Shown: positions 47,635 through 56,975 of the stretch, piece after piece
Position numbering within the stretch: the first letter of the stretch is position 1
Layout: every line of letters starts with the position of its first letter
NCBI GenBank assembly: GCA_020852655.1
Contig: JADZAI010000099.1
Span: 1 to 64,000 of the forward strand
Direction of reading: 5' to 3'
Source of the DNA: Alphaproteobacteria bacterium
GTDB taxonomy: Bacteria; Pseudomonadota; Alphaproteobacteria; Micropepsales; Micropepsaceae
Length of the DNA: 64,000 nt
The notes under the pieces: generated by a model
What the model was told of the DNA's origin: nothing
Seen by the model: the letters and a program-made list of their open reading frames with translations, nothing else
Database searches by the model: none
Program-made: the position numbers and the translations under genes

Positions 47635-48758
47635 GCGACGACGGCGGCGAGGAAGCGCCGGAAGCGCTCCTCTTCGATCCGGAAATCGCCGACCGGGCCG
47701 TCGCCCTCCCACGTCATGTAGGCCATCGCCTGCCGGCGGAAGTCGGCAATCATCGTCTGCGTGAGATTGTGGAAGCCGAGTGTCGCGACGCGTGTGCCGG
47801 GGCCGGAGAAGATCGACCCGTGCAGGCCCGATCCGAACGCGCCGGCCAGCACCGACGCGCCGGCCATCAGCTTCACCTGCGTCGGCCACGGCAGGGTTTC
47901 GGGCGCCAGCACGGCGAAGCCGAACTCGCGCGCCGCGATGCCCGCCAGTTCCAGTTCGTTGAGGCAGCGCCGCGCGCCGGTCTCGGGATTGGAAAAGAGC
48001 ACCCGCGTGACGAAGAGGCGCGGCGCGAGCCCGGTATCGACGGGACCCGATACGGTCTCGCGTACCCGGTCGATCAGCGGATTGAGGCCGGGGTGGAAGC
48101 CGGTGCGCTGAAGCGGATACTCCGGCAGCACGCCATCGGCGAGTTCGACCTGCTCGGAGCCCGGGTCGTAGCGCACGAACGGGCCGTGCACGCCGCCGAG
48201 CGCCATCGCGACCATCGGCTCGAACCAGCCGGCGACCGGCATCGGCACCAGCAATTGGGCGGTCGCGAACTCCTCGCCCAGGAATTCCCGCGCGATCAGA
48301 AGCCGTGGCAGCATCTCGATGAGGAAATGGCCGTAGACCTTCGGCCCCCAACCCGAGAAGGCTATCGTGCGGCCTTCGATGCGCCGTACGGGGCGCTGGC
48401 GCTCGGCCGCGGGCATACCGGCCCAATCCTCGCGCAGCTTGCGCATCCAGTAGCCGGGGATCAGCTCGGCCGAGACGATCATCTGCCCGGCGACATGGAC
48501 ATGGCCGATGCCGCTGATCCGGAGATCGGGGATGGCGTAGCAGCGCACGGGCCGCGCCGTTTCACTGCGCGGCGTGCCGTGGCGCTGGCAGATCCAGTCG
48601 GCGCAGAATGGCTCCGTGCCCGGGATCAGCGGCCGGGACGGCAGGAACGCTTCCTTTTTCAGGATTTTGCGATGCTCGATACCGCGCCCGTCGAGCTGAC
48701 CCGTATGGATCAGGTCGCTGATGCGGCCTTCGAGATGGGGCACGCCCCGCAAGTCCAT
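47631..48758 (-). CDS. Glycosyltransferase family 61 (DUF563) protein
   Basis: A 375-residue GT61-type protein. Start at 48758 (MDLRGVPHLEGRIS). Characteristic features: FSGWGPKVYGHFLIEMLPRL (usual NYGHW-like box), LFVTR...NPETGARRCLNE, LAGAFGSGLHGSIFSGPGTR (GxGLxN-like box) and a C-terminal helical tail. Such enzymes add sugars to surface glycans, for example LPS. No other glycan gene is adjacent. Confidence 0.82.
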   Translation of the reverse strand: MDLRGVPHLEGRISDLIHTGQLDGRGIEHRKILKKEAFLPSRPLIPGTEPFCADWICQRHGTPRSETARPVRCYAIPDLRISGIGHVHVAGQMIVSAELIPGYWMRKLREDWAGMPAAERQRPVRRIEGRTIAFSGWGPKVYGHFLIEMLPRLLIAREFLGEEFATAQLLVPMPVAGWFEPMVAMALGGVHGPFVRYDPGSEQVELADGVLPEYPLQRTGFHPGLNPLIDRVRETVSGPVDTGLAPRLFVTRVLFSNPETGARRCLNELELAGIAAREFGFAVLAPETLPWPTQVKLMAGASVLAGAFGSGLHGSIFSGPGTRVATLGFHNLTQTMIADFRRQAMAYMTWEGDGPVGDFRIEEERFRRFLAAVVA

Positions 48759-48900
48759 TGGGTTCGCCTCCCCTGCGGCGCAGCCATACGGGAGGGCACG
48801 GACGGCCCGCAAGCGCCCTGACGGCGCGGATATGCGACGATCGCCGAAAAGCCCCGCTTGCTTTCGGCAAAAGGCGCGGCTACACACCCGCCTCCCGTGA

Positions 48901-48977
48901 CGGAGAGTAGCTCAGCCTGGTAGAGCACTGCTTTCGGGAGGCAGGGGCCGGAGGTTCGAATCCTCTCTCTCCGACCA
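48901..48977 (+). tRNA. tRNA-Pro(CGG)
   Basis: A complete cloverleaf starting CGGAGAG and ending CTCTCCG-A-CCA. Anticodon stem CTGCT/GGCAG with loop TTCGGGA gives anticodon CGG; T arm GTTCGAATC. C1-G72 is typical of tRNA-Pro. CCA is encoded. No att-like duplication was seen next to it. Confidence 0.97.
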
Positions 48978-49093
48978 CTGGGACAAAAGGAACACTGAAT
49001 GATGCGACCGATGGATATTCGAACCCCCACCTGATCGGCCGCCCCATGCCTGGCGGCCTCCCACCCTGAGCCTCAAATTCAGGACCGCCGGAC

Positions 49094-50539
49094 ATGATCC
49101 TAGAAGCCCTTCAGGCCGACCGTCGGCCTTCGTTAAAACTTCCCAAGACGTTCCTCGCAGAGGCCCTTGCCACCGGCCGCCTCGCGGGCCCGCTCGTGCT
49201 CACGCAGCTCGCCTCGATGGTGATCGGCACCACCGACGTCCTGTTCCTGGGCCATCTGGGGCCTGATGCCCTGGCCGCCGGCGCGCTGGGCCTCAGCCTC
49301 TATTACATGCCGATGATGTTCGGCTTCGGCCTCAGCTCGGCCCTGTCGCCGCAATTGGCGCAGGCGGTAGGGGCCGATCCGCACGGGCTCAACCCGGCGC
49401 TGCGCCGGCTCTCGACCACCGAGGAGCTGCGCACGCATTTCCGTACCGGCATGTGGGCGATCGGCCTCGCGGCGCTGTTCGCGATCCTCGTGTTGCAGTT
49501 CGCGCATCCGGTCTTCGGCCTGCTGGGCCAGGACAAGGCGATCTCCGACACCGCGGCGCTCTATATCCTGGCGATGCTGCCCGGCCTGCCCTTCTCGCTG
49601 CTGATCGGCGTGATGCGGAACCTGTTCGCATCGCTCAGCCAGCCGCGACCGGCCCTGATCGTCACCCTGGTCTGGATCGGCGTGAACGCGCTGTTCAACT
49701 GGATCTTCATCTTCGGGCATTTCGGTTTTCCAGCGATGGGCGTGATGGGATCCGGCATCGCGACCTCGTGCGCGACGATCCTGGGTGCGGCGGTGATGGC
49801 GGCCTGGGTTGCCCTGCACCCCGCGACCCGGCCGCTCCGTCCGTTCCACGGCATCCTGCGCTTCGAACCGGCGCGGGCTTGGAAATTCGCACGCCTCGGC
49901 ATGCCGATCGGGCTGACGCTGTTCTTCGAAGGCGCGGTGTTCAACGTCGCGCTCTGGCTGGTCGGCATGTTCAGCCCGGCCCAGCTCGCAGGGCACCAGA
50001 TCGCCATCAACATTGCCTCGGTCACCTTCCAGGTGCCGCTGGGCGTGGCGTTCGCGACGACGGTGCGGGTCGGCTATGCCGCCGGAGCGCGCGACTGGGA
50101 TGCGGTGCGGCGCTCGGGCCAGGTCGGGATGGTGCTGTCGTTCCTTGCCATGGCCGTCACCGCCTTCGTGATGTGGACCTGGCCGCTGGAGCTGGCGGGT
50201 CTCTATCTCGATCCGGACGACCCCGCCTCGCACCAGGCGATCGCGTTCGCGGTGCAGTTCCTGGCGATCGCCGCGATTTTCCAGATCGCAGACGGCCAGC
50301 AGGTCTCGGCGGCGTTCAGCCTGCGCGGCCTGAAGGACACCTCGGTCCCGATGTGGGTCGCCGGGTTCTCGTACTGGGTGATCGGCTTCCCGACCTGCGT
50401 CGCCCTCGGCTTCGGCCTCGGACTTCAGGGCCAGGGCGTCTGGATCGGCCTCGCGTTCGGCCTGGCCGCGGCGGCGGTGCTGATGACCTGGCGCTTCGAA
50501 TACCTGACCCGCCGGCACAAACTGGGCGCGGAGGCGTAA
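49094..50539 (+). CDS. MATE-family multidrug efflux protein
   Basis: A 481-residue NorM-like transporter with 12 predicted helices in two bundles: LVLTQLASMVIGTTDVLFLG (helix 1-2) and FEGAVFNVALWLVGMFSPAQ (helix 7-8), with YAAGARD and LRGLKDTSVPMW as family marks. It probably exports cationic compounds using Na+ or H+. A rho-independent terminator follows. Confidence 0.94.
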   Translation: MILEALQADRRPSLKLPKTFLAEALATGRLAGPLVLTQLASMVIGTTDVLFLGHLGPDALAAGALGLSLYYMPMMFGFGLSSALSPQLAQAVGADPHGLNPALRRLSTTEELRTHFRTGMWAIGLAALFAILVLQFAHPVFGLLGQDKAISDTAALYILAMLPGLPFSLLIGVMRNLFASLSQPRPALIVTLVWIGVNALFNWIFIFGHFGFPAMGVMGSGIATSCATILGAAVMAAWVALHPATRPLRPFHGILRFEPARAWKFARLGMPIGLTLFFEGAVFNVALWLVGMFSPAQLAGHQIAINIASVTFQVPLGVAFATTVRVGYAAGARDWDAVRRSGQVGMVLSFLAMAVTAFVMWTWPLELAGLYLDPDDPASHQAIAFAVQFLAIAAIFQIADGQQVSAAFSLRGLKDTSVPMWVAGFSYWVIGFPTCVALGFGLGLQGQGVWIGLAFGLAAAAVLMTWRFEYLTRRHKLGAEA

Positions 50540-50546
50540 GATGAAG

Positions 50547-50576
50547 AAGGGCGGTGCTTGCGCGCCGCCCTTTCTT
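50547..50576 (+). terminator. Rho-independent terminator after the MATE gene
   Basis: AAGGGCGGTGC (50547-50557) pairs with GCGCCGCCCTT (50562-50572) with one G-U around a 4-nt loop, followed by TCTTTT. Confidence 0.85.
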
Positions 50577-50620
50577 TTCGCTTTGATCAGCCCTGAAGGA
50601 AACGAACGGGAACGATCGCG

Positions 50621-52174
50621 ATGACAGGACGCCTGATTTCCGGAGACCGCGAGATCGGCCTCCCTGCCCTCCAGGACCATGCCGAGCGCGCTGCCGCCGG
50701 CTTTGCCTCGCTGGGCATCGGCAAGGGCGATTCGGTCGCCATCATGCTACGCAACGATTTCGCCTTCCTGGAGGCTTCGATGGGGGCCGGCCAGCTCGGC
50801 GCCTATCCGGTGCCGGTGAACTGGCACTACACGGAGGACGAGGCCGACTATCTCTTCACCAATTGCGGCGCGAAGGTGATCGTCATCCACGCCGACCTGA
50901 TCCCCGGCATCGAATCGGCGCTGCCGAAGGATGTGCCGGTGCTGGTCGTCCCGACGCCGCCCGAGATCGCGCAGGCCTATCGGATCGACCCGGCGCAGTG
51001 TGCGGTGCCGGCCGGGCGGACCGGCTGGAGCGCGTGGCTGAAGGGCTTCGAGCGCCGGCCGCCGGAGGTGACCGAGCCGCCGGGCGCCATGATCTACACC
51101 AGCGGCACGACCGGCAGGCCCAAGGGCGTGCGGCGCAGCCCGCCCACGGCGGAGCAGGCGATGGCCTCGACCGTCACCGTCGGCAAGGTCTTCGGCCTCG
51201 TCAGTCAGATCCTGAACCCGGCGGCCGAGAAGATCGTCACGATCATCCCCGGCCCGATGTATCACTCGGCGCCGAATGCCTATGCCGGCTTCGCCGTACG
51301 CGCCGGGGCCGACACGATCCTCGAGCCGCGCTTCGATCCGGAAGACCTGCTGCGGCTGATCGAGAAGCACCGCGTCACGCATATCCAGATGGTGCCGACG
51401 ATGTTCGTGCGCCTGCTGAAGCTGCCCGAAGAGGTGCGGCGCAAATACGACGTGTCGTCGCTGAAATTCATCGTCCACGCTGCGGCGCCCTGCCCGCCGC
51501 ACGTGAAGAAGGCGATGATCGAATGGTGGGGACCGATCATCAACGAATATTACGGCGCGACCGAAACCGGCGCGGTGGTGTTCTGCGACTCGCATGAATG
51601 GCTCGCGCACCCCGGCACCGTCGGCAAGCCGATGGACAATGTGAAGCTGCGCATCCTCGATGACGACTTCCGCGACGTCGCGCAGGGCACGCCGGGCGAC
51701 ATCTATGTGCGCCTGACGACCGGCGGCGACTTCACCTATCACCGCGACGACGCCAAGCGCGCCAAGTCCGAGCGCGAAGGCCTCATCTCGGTGGGCGACG
51801 TCGGCTATCAGGACAAGGACGGCTTCGTCTATCTCTGCGACCGCCGCAACAACATGGTGATCTCGGGCGGCGTGAACATCTACCCGGCCGAGATCGAGGC
51901 CGAGCTGCTGAAGGTGCCGGGCGTCGCCGACGGCTGCGTCTTCGGCATCCCCGACGAGGAGTTCGGCGAGGCCCTGTGCGCCGTGGTGCAGCCCGCGGCC
52001 GGCACGACGCTCGACGCCGCCTTCGTCCGCGCCGAACTCGGCAAGCATATCGCCCGCTACAAGATCCCCAAGACGGTCGAATTCCAGCCCGAACTGCCGC
52101 GCGAGGACTCCGGCAAGATCTTCAAGCGCAAGCTGCGCGAGCCCTACTGGGCGAACGCGGGGAGGACGATCTGA
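50621..52174 (+). CDS. Acyl-CoA synthetase (AMP-forming)
   Basis: A 517-residue ANL-superfamily ligase. P-loop MIYTSGTTGRPKGVRR, YYGATETGAV, ISVGDVGYQDKDGFVYLCDR, and the C-terminal lysine in REDSGKIFKRKL. Similar to crotonobetaine/bile-acid-type and fatty-acid ligases; substrate unknown. It may act with the catabolic genes at 24.7-40.4 kb, although 10 kb away. Confidence 0.92.
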   Translation: MTGRLISGDREIGLPALQDHAERAAAGFASLGIGKGDSVAIMLRNDFAFLEASMGAGQLGAYPVPVNWHYTEDEADYLFTNCGAKVIVIHADLIPGIESALPKDVPVLVVPTPPEIAQAYRIDPAQCAVPAGRTGWSAWLKGFERRPPEVTEPPGAMIYTSGTTGRPKGVRRSPPTAEQAMASTVTVGKVFGLVSQILNPAAEKIVTIIPGPMYHSAPNAYAGFAVRAGADTILEPRFDPEDLLRLIEKHRVTHIQMVPTMFVRLLKLPEEVRRKYDVSSLKFIVHAAAPCPPHVKKAMIEWWGPIINEYYGATETGAVVFCDSHEWLAHPGTVGKPMDNVKLRILDDDFRDVAQGTPGDIYVRLTTGGDFTYHRDDAKRAKSEREGLISVGDVGYQDKDGFVYLCDRRNNMVISGGVNIYPAEIEAELLKVPGVADGCVFGIPDEEFGEALCAVVQPAAGTTLDAAFVRAELGKHIARYKIPKTVEFQPELPREDSGKIFKRKLREPYWANAGRTI

Positions 52175-52280
52175 CACCCGCGCAGGCAAGGTCCGCCTGC
52201 CCCCTCCAAGTGCGGGCGCGCATGGCCTATAGGGAGGAGTGCGGCATGGCCGCGCCTCGCGTCACAGTCCAGGAATCCTC

Positions 52281-53129
52281 ATGCCCGTTGCGCATCTGAA
52301 GCGTTGGAACATTTCGATCGGCGACGGCCAGCCGCTGGTGGTGATCGCCGGGCTCAACGTGCTGGAGAATCTGGACCTTGCGCTTGAGGTCGGGCGCGAG
52401 TTGAAGGCGATCACCGCCGAACTCGGGCTGCCCTATGTCTTCAAGGCGAGCTTCGACAAGGCGAACCGGTCCTCGATCACGTCCTATCGCGGCCCCGGCC
52501 TGAAGGATGGCCTTGCGATGCTGGCCGAGGTGAAGAAGACGCTGAACGTCCCGATCGCCACCGACTATCACGAGCTCGACCAGGCCGGGCCGGTCGCCGC
52601 CGTTGCCGACATCGTCCAGCTTCCGGCCTTCCTCTGCCGCCAGACCGACCTCGTCGTCGCGGGGGCGCGCGCGACGGCCGCGGCGGGCGGCTGGTTTCAC
52701 GTCAAGAAGGCGCAATTCCTCGCGCCGTGGGACTGCAAGAACATCATCACCAAGTCGCGCGAAGTCGCGCCCGACCTCGACATCGTGCTGTGCGAGCGTG
52801 GCAGCTCGTTTGGCTACAACAACCTCGTCGTCGACATGCTGGGCATCGGCGAGATGCAGCGCCTCGGCGTGCCGGTGACGGTCGACGCCACCCACGCGGT
52901 CCAGTTGCCCGGCGCCGATCCGCGCACGAGCGGCGGCTCGACGGGCGGCCGGCGCGCCGGCGTGCCGATCATCGCGAAGGCAGGCGTCGCGGCAGGCGCC
53001 GACGGCATCTTCCTCGAATTCCATCCCGATCCCGACAAGGCGCTCTGCGACGGGCCGAGTTGCCTGCCGCTGGACGGGGCGCGCGGCCTGCTGACGACGC
53101 TGAAGGCGATCCACGCCGCCGTGCGTTAG
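52281..53129 (+). CDS. kdsA: 3-deoxy-D-manno-octulosonate 8-phosphate synthase
   Basis: KdsA condenses PEP with arabinose 5-phosphate to give KDO-8-phosphate for LPS inner core. 282 residues from the ATG at 52281 (MPVAHLKRWN). Motifs: YVFKASFDKANRSSITSYRG, LPAFLCRQTDLV, FGYNNLVVDM, DATHAVQ and SGGRRA-like GGRRAGV. N26 in AGLNVLE occupies the position that is Cys in metal-dependent enzymes and Asn in E. coli, so it is predicted to be metal-independent. Confidence 0.96.
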   Translation: MPVAHLKRWNISIGDGQPLVVIAGLNVLENLDLALEVGRELKAITAELGLPYVFKASFDKANRSSITSYRGPGLKDGLAMLAEVKKTLNVPIATDYHELDQAGPVAAVADIVQLPAFLCRQTDLVVAGARATAAAGGWFHVKKAQFLAPWDCKNIITKSREVAPDLDIVLCERGSSFGYNNLVVDMLGIGEMQRLGVPVTVDATHAVQLPGADPRTSGGSTGGRRAGVPIIAKAGVAAGADGIFLEFHPDPDKALCDGPSCLPLDGARGLLTTLKAIHAAVR

Positions 53130-54001
53130 GACGCGGCGGCGGCGCGTTCGAAGCCGTAGGTCGCGCCGCAGAACTCGCATTTGGCCTCGATGGCGCCCGC
53201 GGGCGTCCGCAGGTCGTCGAGTTCCTCGTCGGAGTAGCTGTTTAGGATGTTGTCGACGCGCGCCTGCGAGCAGCGGCACGCGAAGCGCACCGGGCGCGGC
53301 TCGAACACCCGCACGCCGTCCTCGTTGAAGAGGCGGTAGAGCAGCTCTTCGGCCGTCAGCTTCGGGTCGAGCAATTCGTCCGCCCCGACGGTCGCCATCA
53401 GCGCGCCGAAACGCACCCAGTCGTCCTCGTTGACCTCGGCCGTCTTGGTGCCGCCTTCGCGTGCGATGCGCTGGAGCACGATGCCGCCGGCGCGCCATTG
53501 CGGCGGCTCGCCCGGCACCTGCACCTCGCCGACCGCGATCTGGAGCCGCGTCGGAATCTGCTCGGACTTCTCGAAATAGGCGAGCGCGGCTTCGCGCAGC
53601 GACCCGGCAAGTTCGACGACGCCCTGGTAGCGGTTCTGCCCCTCGTCCGGGTCGATGGTCAGCGCGAAGGTACCCTGGCCGAGGAGCGGCGCGTCGGGCT
53701 CGGCCTTGGGATCGACGGTCACGACAGAGCGCACCTGGCCTGGCGTGACGAAGTCGGCGACCACCATGGTCGCGCGGCCGTCACCGCGCGTCTGTAGCGT
53801 CAGCGTGCCGTCGAATTTCAGCGCCGCGCCGAGCAGGCTGACGATCGACAGCGCCTCGCCGGCGAGACGCGCCGCGACCCCGCTATAGCCGTGGCCGTCG
53901 ATGACGCGCTGGGCGACCGCGCCGAGGCGTACGACGCTGCCGCGCGCCTCGGCGCCTTCGATCGCGAAGGGCAATACGAAATCGTCGGCAACTCTGGTCA
54001 C
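53126..54001 (-). CDS. hslO: Redox-regulated chaperone Hsp33
   Basis: Hsp33 is activated by oxidation and prevents protein aggregation. The C-terminal zinc switch C-x-C (FACRCSQ) ... C-x2-C (KCEFCGATYGF) is intact. No ATG fits; the GTG at 54001, giving VTRVADDFVLPFAIEG with upstream AAGGCGA, yields 291 residues, the normal length. It is the third gene of argD-argF-hslO on the minus strand, 50 bp after argF. Confidence 0.93.
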   Translation of the reverse strand: MTRVADDFVLPFAIEGAEARGSVVRLGAVAQRVIDGHGYSGVAARLAGEALSIVSLLGAALKFDGTLTLQTRGDGRATMVVADFVTPGQVRSVVTVDPKAEPDAPLLGQGTFALTIDPDEGQNRYQGVVELAGSLREAALAYFEKSEQIPTRLQIAVGEVQVPGEPPQWRAGGIVLQRIAREGGTKTAEVNEDDWVRFGALMATVGADELLDPKLTAEELLYRLFNEDGVRVFEPRPVRFACRCSQARVDNILNSYSDEELDDLRTPAGAIEAKCEFCGATYGFERAAAAS

Positions 54002-54051
54002 GTCTTCGCCTTGGTCGGGAAACCTGGGGCGCCTGTGCGCCGGCAAGCCTC

Positions 54052-54981
54052 CTATGTGGGGTTGCCCAGCGCCCAGACAAGCACGGCCTTCTGGGCGTGC
54101 AACCGGTTCTCCGCCTCGTCCCAGACCGCAGAGCGCGGCCCGTCGATGACCGATTCCGCGACCTCCTCGCCCCGCTTGGCAGGCAGGCAGTGCATGAAGA
54201 TCGCGTCCCTGTTGGCCGCTGCCATCAGCCGGTCGTCCACCTGGTAGGGGCGCAGCAGATTGTGCCGGTACTCGCGGTCGGCATCGCCCATCGAGACCCA
54301 GCAGTCGGTGATCACGCAATCGGCGCCGGAGACCGCCTCATAGGGATCGCGCGTCAGCTTGATGCTGGCGCCCTCGCGGCGGCCCCAGTCCATCAGCGCA
54401 TCGGGCGGCGCGAGCTGTTCGGGCGTCGCGATCTGGAGCTTGACGTCCAGCCGCGCCGCGGCGTGCACCCACGAGGCCAGCACATTGTTGGAATCGCCCG
54501 TCCACGCGACCGTGCGGCCGGCGATCGGTCCGAGGCGCTCCTCGAAGGTCATGACGTCGGCCATCACCTGGCAGGGATGCGAGCGCTTGGTCAGCCCGTT
54601 GATGACAGGCACGGTCGCGTAATGCGCTAGCTCCTCCAGCTCGTGATGGCTCAGCATGCGGATCATGATGCCGTCGACGTAGCGCGACATCACGCGCGCC
54701 GTGTCGGCGATCGATTCGCGCTGGCCGAGTTCGATCTCGTCCCCCGACACCATGAGCACATGGCCGCCGAGTTCGTTGATGCCGACGTCGAACGACATGC
54801 GCGTGCGCAACGAGGGCTGCTGGAAGATGACGGCGATCTTCTTGCCCGCCAGCGGCTTCTCTACCGCCGGCTGGCCCTTCACGCGCGCCGCCTTCAGCGC
54901 CTTCGCATCCTCGATAAGACGGCGGATCTGGGCGGAATCGAAGGAGGAGATGTCGAGGAAATGCCGCGTCTGCGTGCTCAT
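54052..54981 (-). CDS. argF: Ornithine carbamoyltransferase
   Basis: ArgF makes citrulline from ornithine and carbamoyl phosphate in arginine synthesis. 309 residues from the ATG at 54981, which overlaps the argD stop (ATGA). The carbamoyl-phosphate motif, usually STRTR, reads SLRTR (57-61). [28 protein letters not shown] and [12 protein letters not shown] are as expected for ornithine specificity. An acyl-ornithine carbamoyltransferase also carries SLRTR-type loops in some bacteria, but the SMG segment and operon support argF. Confidence 0.92.
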   Translation of the reverse strand: MSTQTRHFLDISSFDSAQIRRLIEDAKALKAARVKGQPAVEKPLAGKKIAVIFQQPSLRTRMSFDVGINELGGHVLMVSGDEIELGQRESIADTARVMSRYVDGIMIRMLSHHELEELAHYATVPVINGLTKRSHPCQVMADVMTFEERLGPIAGRTVAWTGDSNNVLASWVHAAARLDVKLQIATPEQLAPPDALMDWGRREGASIKLTRDPYEAVSGADCVITDCWVSMGDADREYRHNLLRPYQVDDRLMAAANRDAIFMHCLPAKRGEEVAESVIDGPRSAVWDEAENRLHAQKAVLVWALGNPT

Positions 54982-56168
54982 GCCGCCTGGTCCTTCGGCA
55001 TCGACAGGGCCGCACAGGCCGAGGCGATGGCCGCTGTCGCCTCCGCGATCTCGGCCTCGCCGACGGTCAGCGGCGGGATGATGCGCACGACGTTGTCGCC
55101 GGCGCTGATCGTGATCAAATGCCGCTCGCGCAGCGCGTTGACCAGGTCGGTATTGGAGACGCGGCACTTGAGGCCGAGCAGCAGGCCATCGCCGCGCACC
55201 TCTTCGATGACACCGGGATATTCGTCCTTCAGCATCGCGAGCTGCTGTTTCAGCCTGAGCGACGCGTTCCGGACCTTGTCGAGGAAGCCCGGCGCGAGCA
55301 CGACGTCGAGCACCGCGTTGCCCATCGCCATCGCCAGCGGGTTGCCGCCATAGGTCGAACCGTGCGTGCCGGCGGTCATGCCGGCCGCCGCGCGCTCGGT
55401 CGCGAGACAGGCGCCGAGGGGGAAGCCGCCGCCGATGCCCTTGGCGATGGCCATGACGTCGGGGGTGATGCCCAGGCGTTCATGCGCGAACAGCGTGCCG
55501 GTGCGGCCGACGCCGGTCTGCACCTCGTCCAGCGCCAGCAGCAGGCCATGCTCGTCGCACAGCGCCCGCAGCGCGCGGAGGAACTCGGGTGATCCGGCCC
55601 GCACGCCGCCTTCGCCCTGGATGGGCTCGATCAGGATGCCGGCCGTCTCCGGGCCGATCGCCGCCTTGACCGCGGCGAGGTCGCCGAACGGGACCTGGTC
55701 GAAGCCGTCGACCTTGGGGCCGAAGCCCTCCAGATATTTCGCCTGGCCGCCGGCGGCGATGGTCGCCAGCGTCCGGCCGTGGAAGGCGCCTTCGAAGGTT
55801 ATGATGCGGAACTTCTCGGGATGGCCGGCGTGGCTCTGGTATTTCCGCACCATCTTGATGGTGCATTCGAGCGCCTCGGCGCCGGAATTCGTGAAGAACA
55901 CCGTATCCGCGAAGGTCGCCGCGACCAGCCGTTCGGCCAGGCGCTCCTGGCCGGGGATGCGGAACAGGTTCGACACGTGCCACAGCTTCTCGCCCTGCGC
56001 CTTCAGGGTCGCGACGAGATGCGGGTGGGCGTGGCCGAGCAGGTTCACGGCGATGCCCGAGCCGAAGTCCAGATATCGCTCGCCCGTGTCTGTGAACAAA
56101 TAAGGGCCATCTCCCCGCTCGAAGGCGAGGTCGGCGCGCGCATAAGTCGGCAGGACAGGCGTAATCAC
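54978..56168 (-). CDS. argD: Acetylornithine aminotransferase
   Basis: A 396-residue class III PLP aminotransferase converting N-acetylglutamate semialdehyde to N-acetylornithine. [48 protein letters not shown] and the PLP lysine in [15 protein letters not shown]. It leads the argD-argF-hslO operon; the promoter should lie in the 294-bp divergent region shared with gcrA (56169-56462). Confidence 0.95.
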   Translation of the reverse strand: MITPVLPTYARADLAFERGDGPYLFTDTGERYLDFGSGIAVNLLGHAHPHLVATLKAQGEKLWHVSNLFRIPGQERLAERLVAATFADTVFFTNSGAEALECTIKMVRKYQSHAGHPEKFRIITFEGAFHGRTLATIAAGGQAKYLEGFGPKVDGFDQVPFGDLAAVKAAIGPETAGILIEPIQGEGGVRAGSPEFLRALRALCDEHGLLLALDEVQTGVGRTGTLFAHERLGITPDVMAIAKGIGGGFPLGACLATERAAAGMTAGTHGSTYGGNPLAMAMGNAVLDVVLAPGFLDKVRNASLRLKQQLAMLKDEYPGVIEEVRGDGLLLGLKCRVSNTDLVNALRERHLITISAGDNVVRIIPPLTVGEAEIAEATAAIASACAALSMPKDQAA

Positions 56169-56254
56169 GGCATTGGGCTCACGGAAACTCAGCGTGCTGC
56201 CATACGGGATTTAGCCGCCGGGCGCGACCCCGCATTTCCGGGGAACGCATTCCG

Positions 56255-56313
56255 GATTCGGCGATTCTCCGTACACGGAATCGTCGCAAATGAATCAGGC
56301 CGACACATGATTC
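56255..56313. promoter_or_regulatory. Cluster of five GANTC methylation sites
   Basis: GATTC at 56255, 56263 and 56309, and GAATC at 56278 and 56292: five GANTC sites in 59 bp, in the argD-gcrA intergenic region. GANTC is the CcrM target, and GcrA activates promoters carrying methylated GANTC. The spacing, 8-17 bp, is far denser than chance (about one per 256 bp). Confidence 0.75.
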
Positions 56314-56392
56314 GTGAAATGTTCCTGTTGGCGAGGCGGAACCAGACCTTGTGCTGTCAAGTGGCGCGTGGTCCAAATCTGGTGTGCTGATT

Positions 56393-56415
56393 GTGGTTCA
56401 CGAGATCGTAACCAC
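56393..56415. promoter_or_regulatory. Nearly perfect palindrome upstream of gcrA
   Basis: GTGGTT (56393-56398), one bulged C, then ACGA-GA-TCGT (56400-56409) and AACCAC (56410-56415): 10-bp arms with a 2-nt centre. It is 48-70 bp before the gcrA start, consistent with an operator for a dimeric regulator. Confidence 0.55.
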
Positions 56416-56462
56416 CAGCATTTGGGGGCCGTGTCTTTCACCATTGGCAGAGGGGACGCCGA

Positions 56463-56933
56463 ATGTCCTGGACCGACGAGCGTATCGAGCGACTGAAGAC
56501 CATGTGGGCCGAGGGGCTTAGCGCCAGCCAGATCGCGCGTGCCCTGGGCGAAGTCACCCGCAATGCGGTGATCGGCAAGGTACACCGCCTCGGTCTCGCC
56601 GGGCGTGCGACCGCGCCACGGGTCGAACGCCCCCGCCCTGCCCCGGCGCCGCGCCTTCATGTGCCGCGCGTCTCGGTCATGCGGGCAGAGCCGGTGGTCG
56701 AGGAGCCGCTGGAGCCGATGCCGGAAAATGCCGTGACCGTGGCCGACCTCTCGGCCTCGGTCTGCCGCTGGCCGATCGGCGATCCGGCGCAGTCCGACTT
56801 CCGGTTCTGCGGACGCAAGTCCAAGGCGGGAGCGCCCTATTGCGAGGCCCATGTGCGCATGGCCTACCAGCCAGCGCAGAGCCGCCGCGACCGCGACCGC
56901 GAACTGGTCCGCAAGCGGCTCAATTTCGGCTGA
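56463..56933 (+). CDS. gcrA: Cell-cycle regulator GcrA
   Basis: A 156-residue GcrA. The N-terminal HTH is SWTDERIERLKTMWAEGLSA, then QIARALGEVTRNAVIGKVHR. A Pro/Arg linker follows (residues ~50-95), then the C-terminal sigma-70-binding region with SVCRWPIGDP, FRFCGRK and YCEAHVRMAY. GcrA recruits sigma-70 holoenzyme to promoters with CcrM-methylated GANTC and drives S-phase genes in Caulobacter. Five GANTC sites lie upstream, suggesting methylation-linked control of its own gene or of argD. Confidence 0.96.
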   Translation: MSWTDERIERLKTMWAEGLSASQIARALGEVTRNAVIGKVHRLGLAGRATAPRVERPRPAPAPRLHVPRVSVMRAEPVVEEPLEPMPENAVTVADLSASVCRWPIGDPAQSDFRFCGRKSKAGAPYCEAHVRMAYQPAQSRRDRDRELVRKRLNFG

Positions 56934-56975
56934 TCTGACGGCTTGCGCAGCCACGGAAAGGCGGCGGCCCGATAT

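Noticed and set aside
48901-48977. Integration site at tRNA-Pro
   Set aside because: No duplicated 3' half and no integrase near it within the window.
56169-56462. Small gene between argD and gcrA
   Set aside because: Frames here are short and antisense to gcrA or run into it; the stretch is better explained as a divergent regulatory region.
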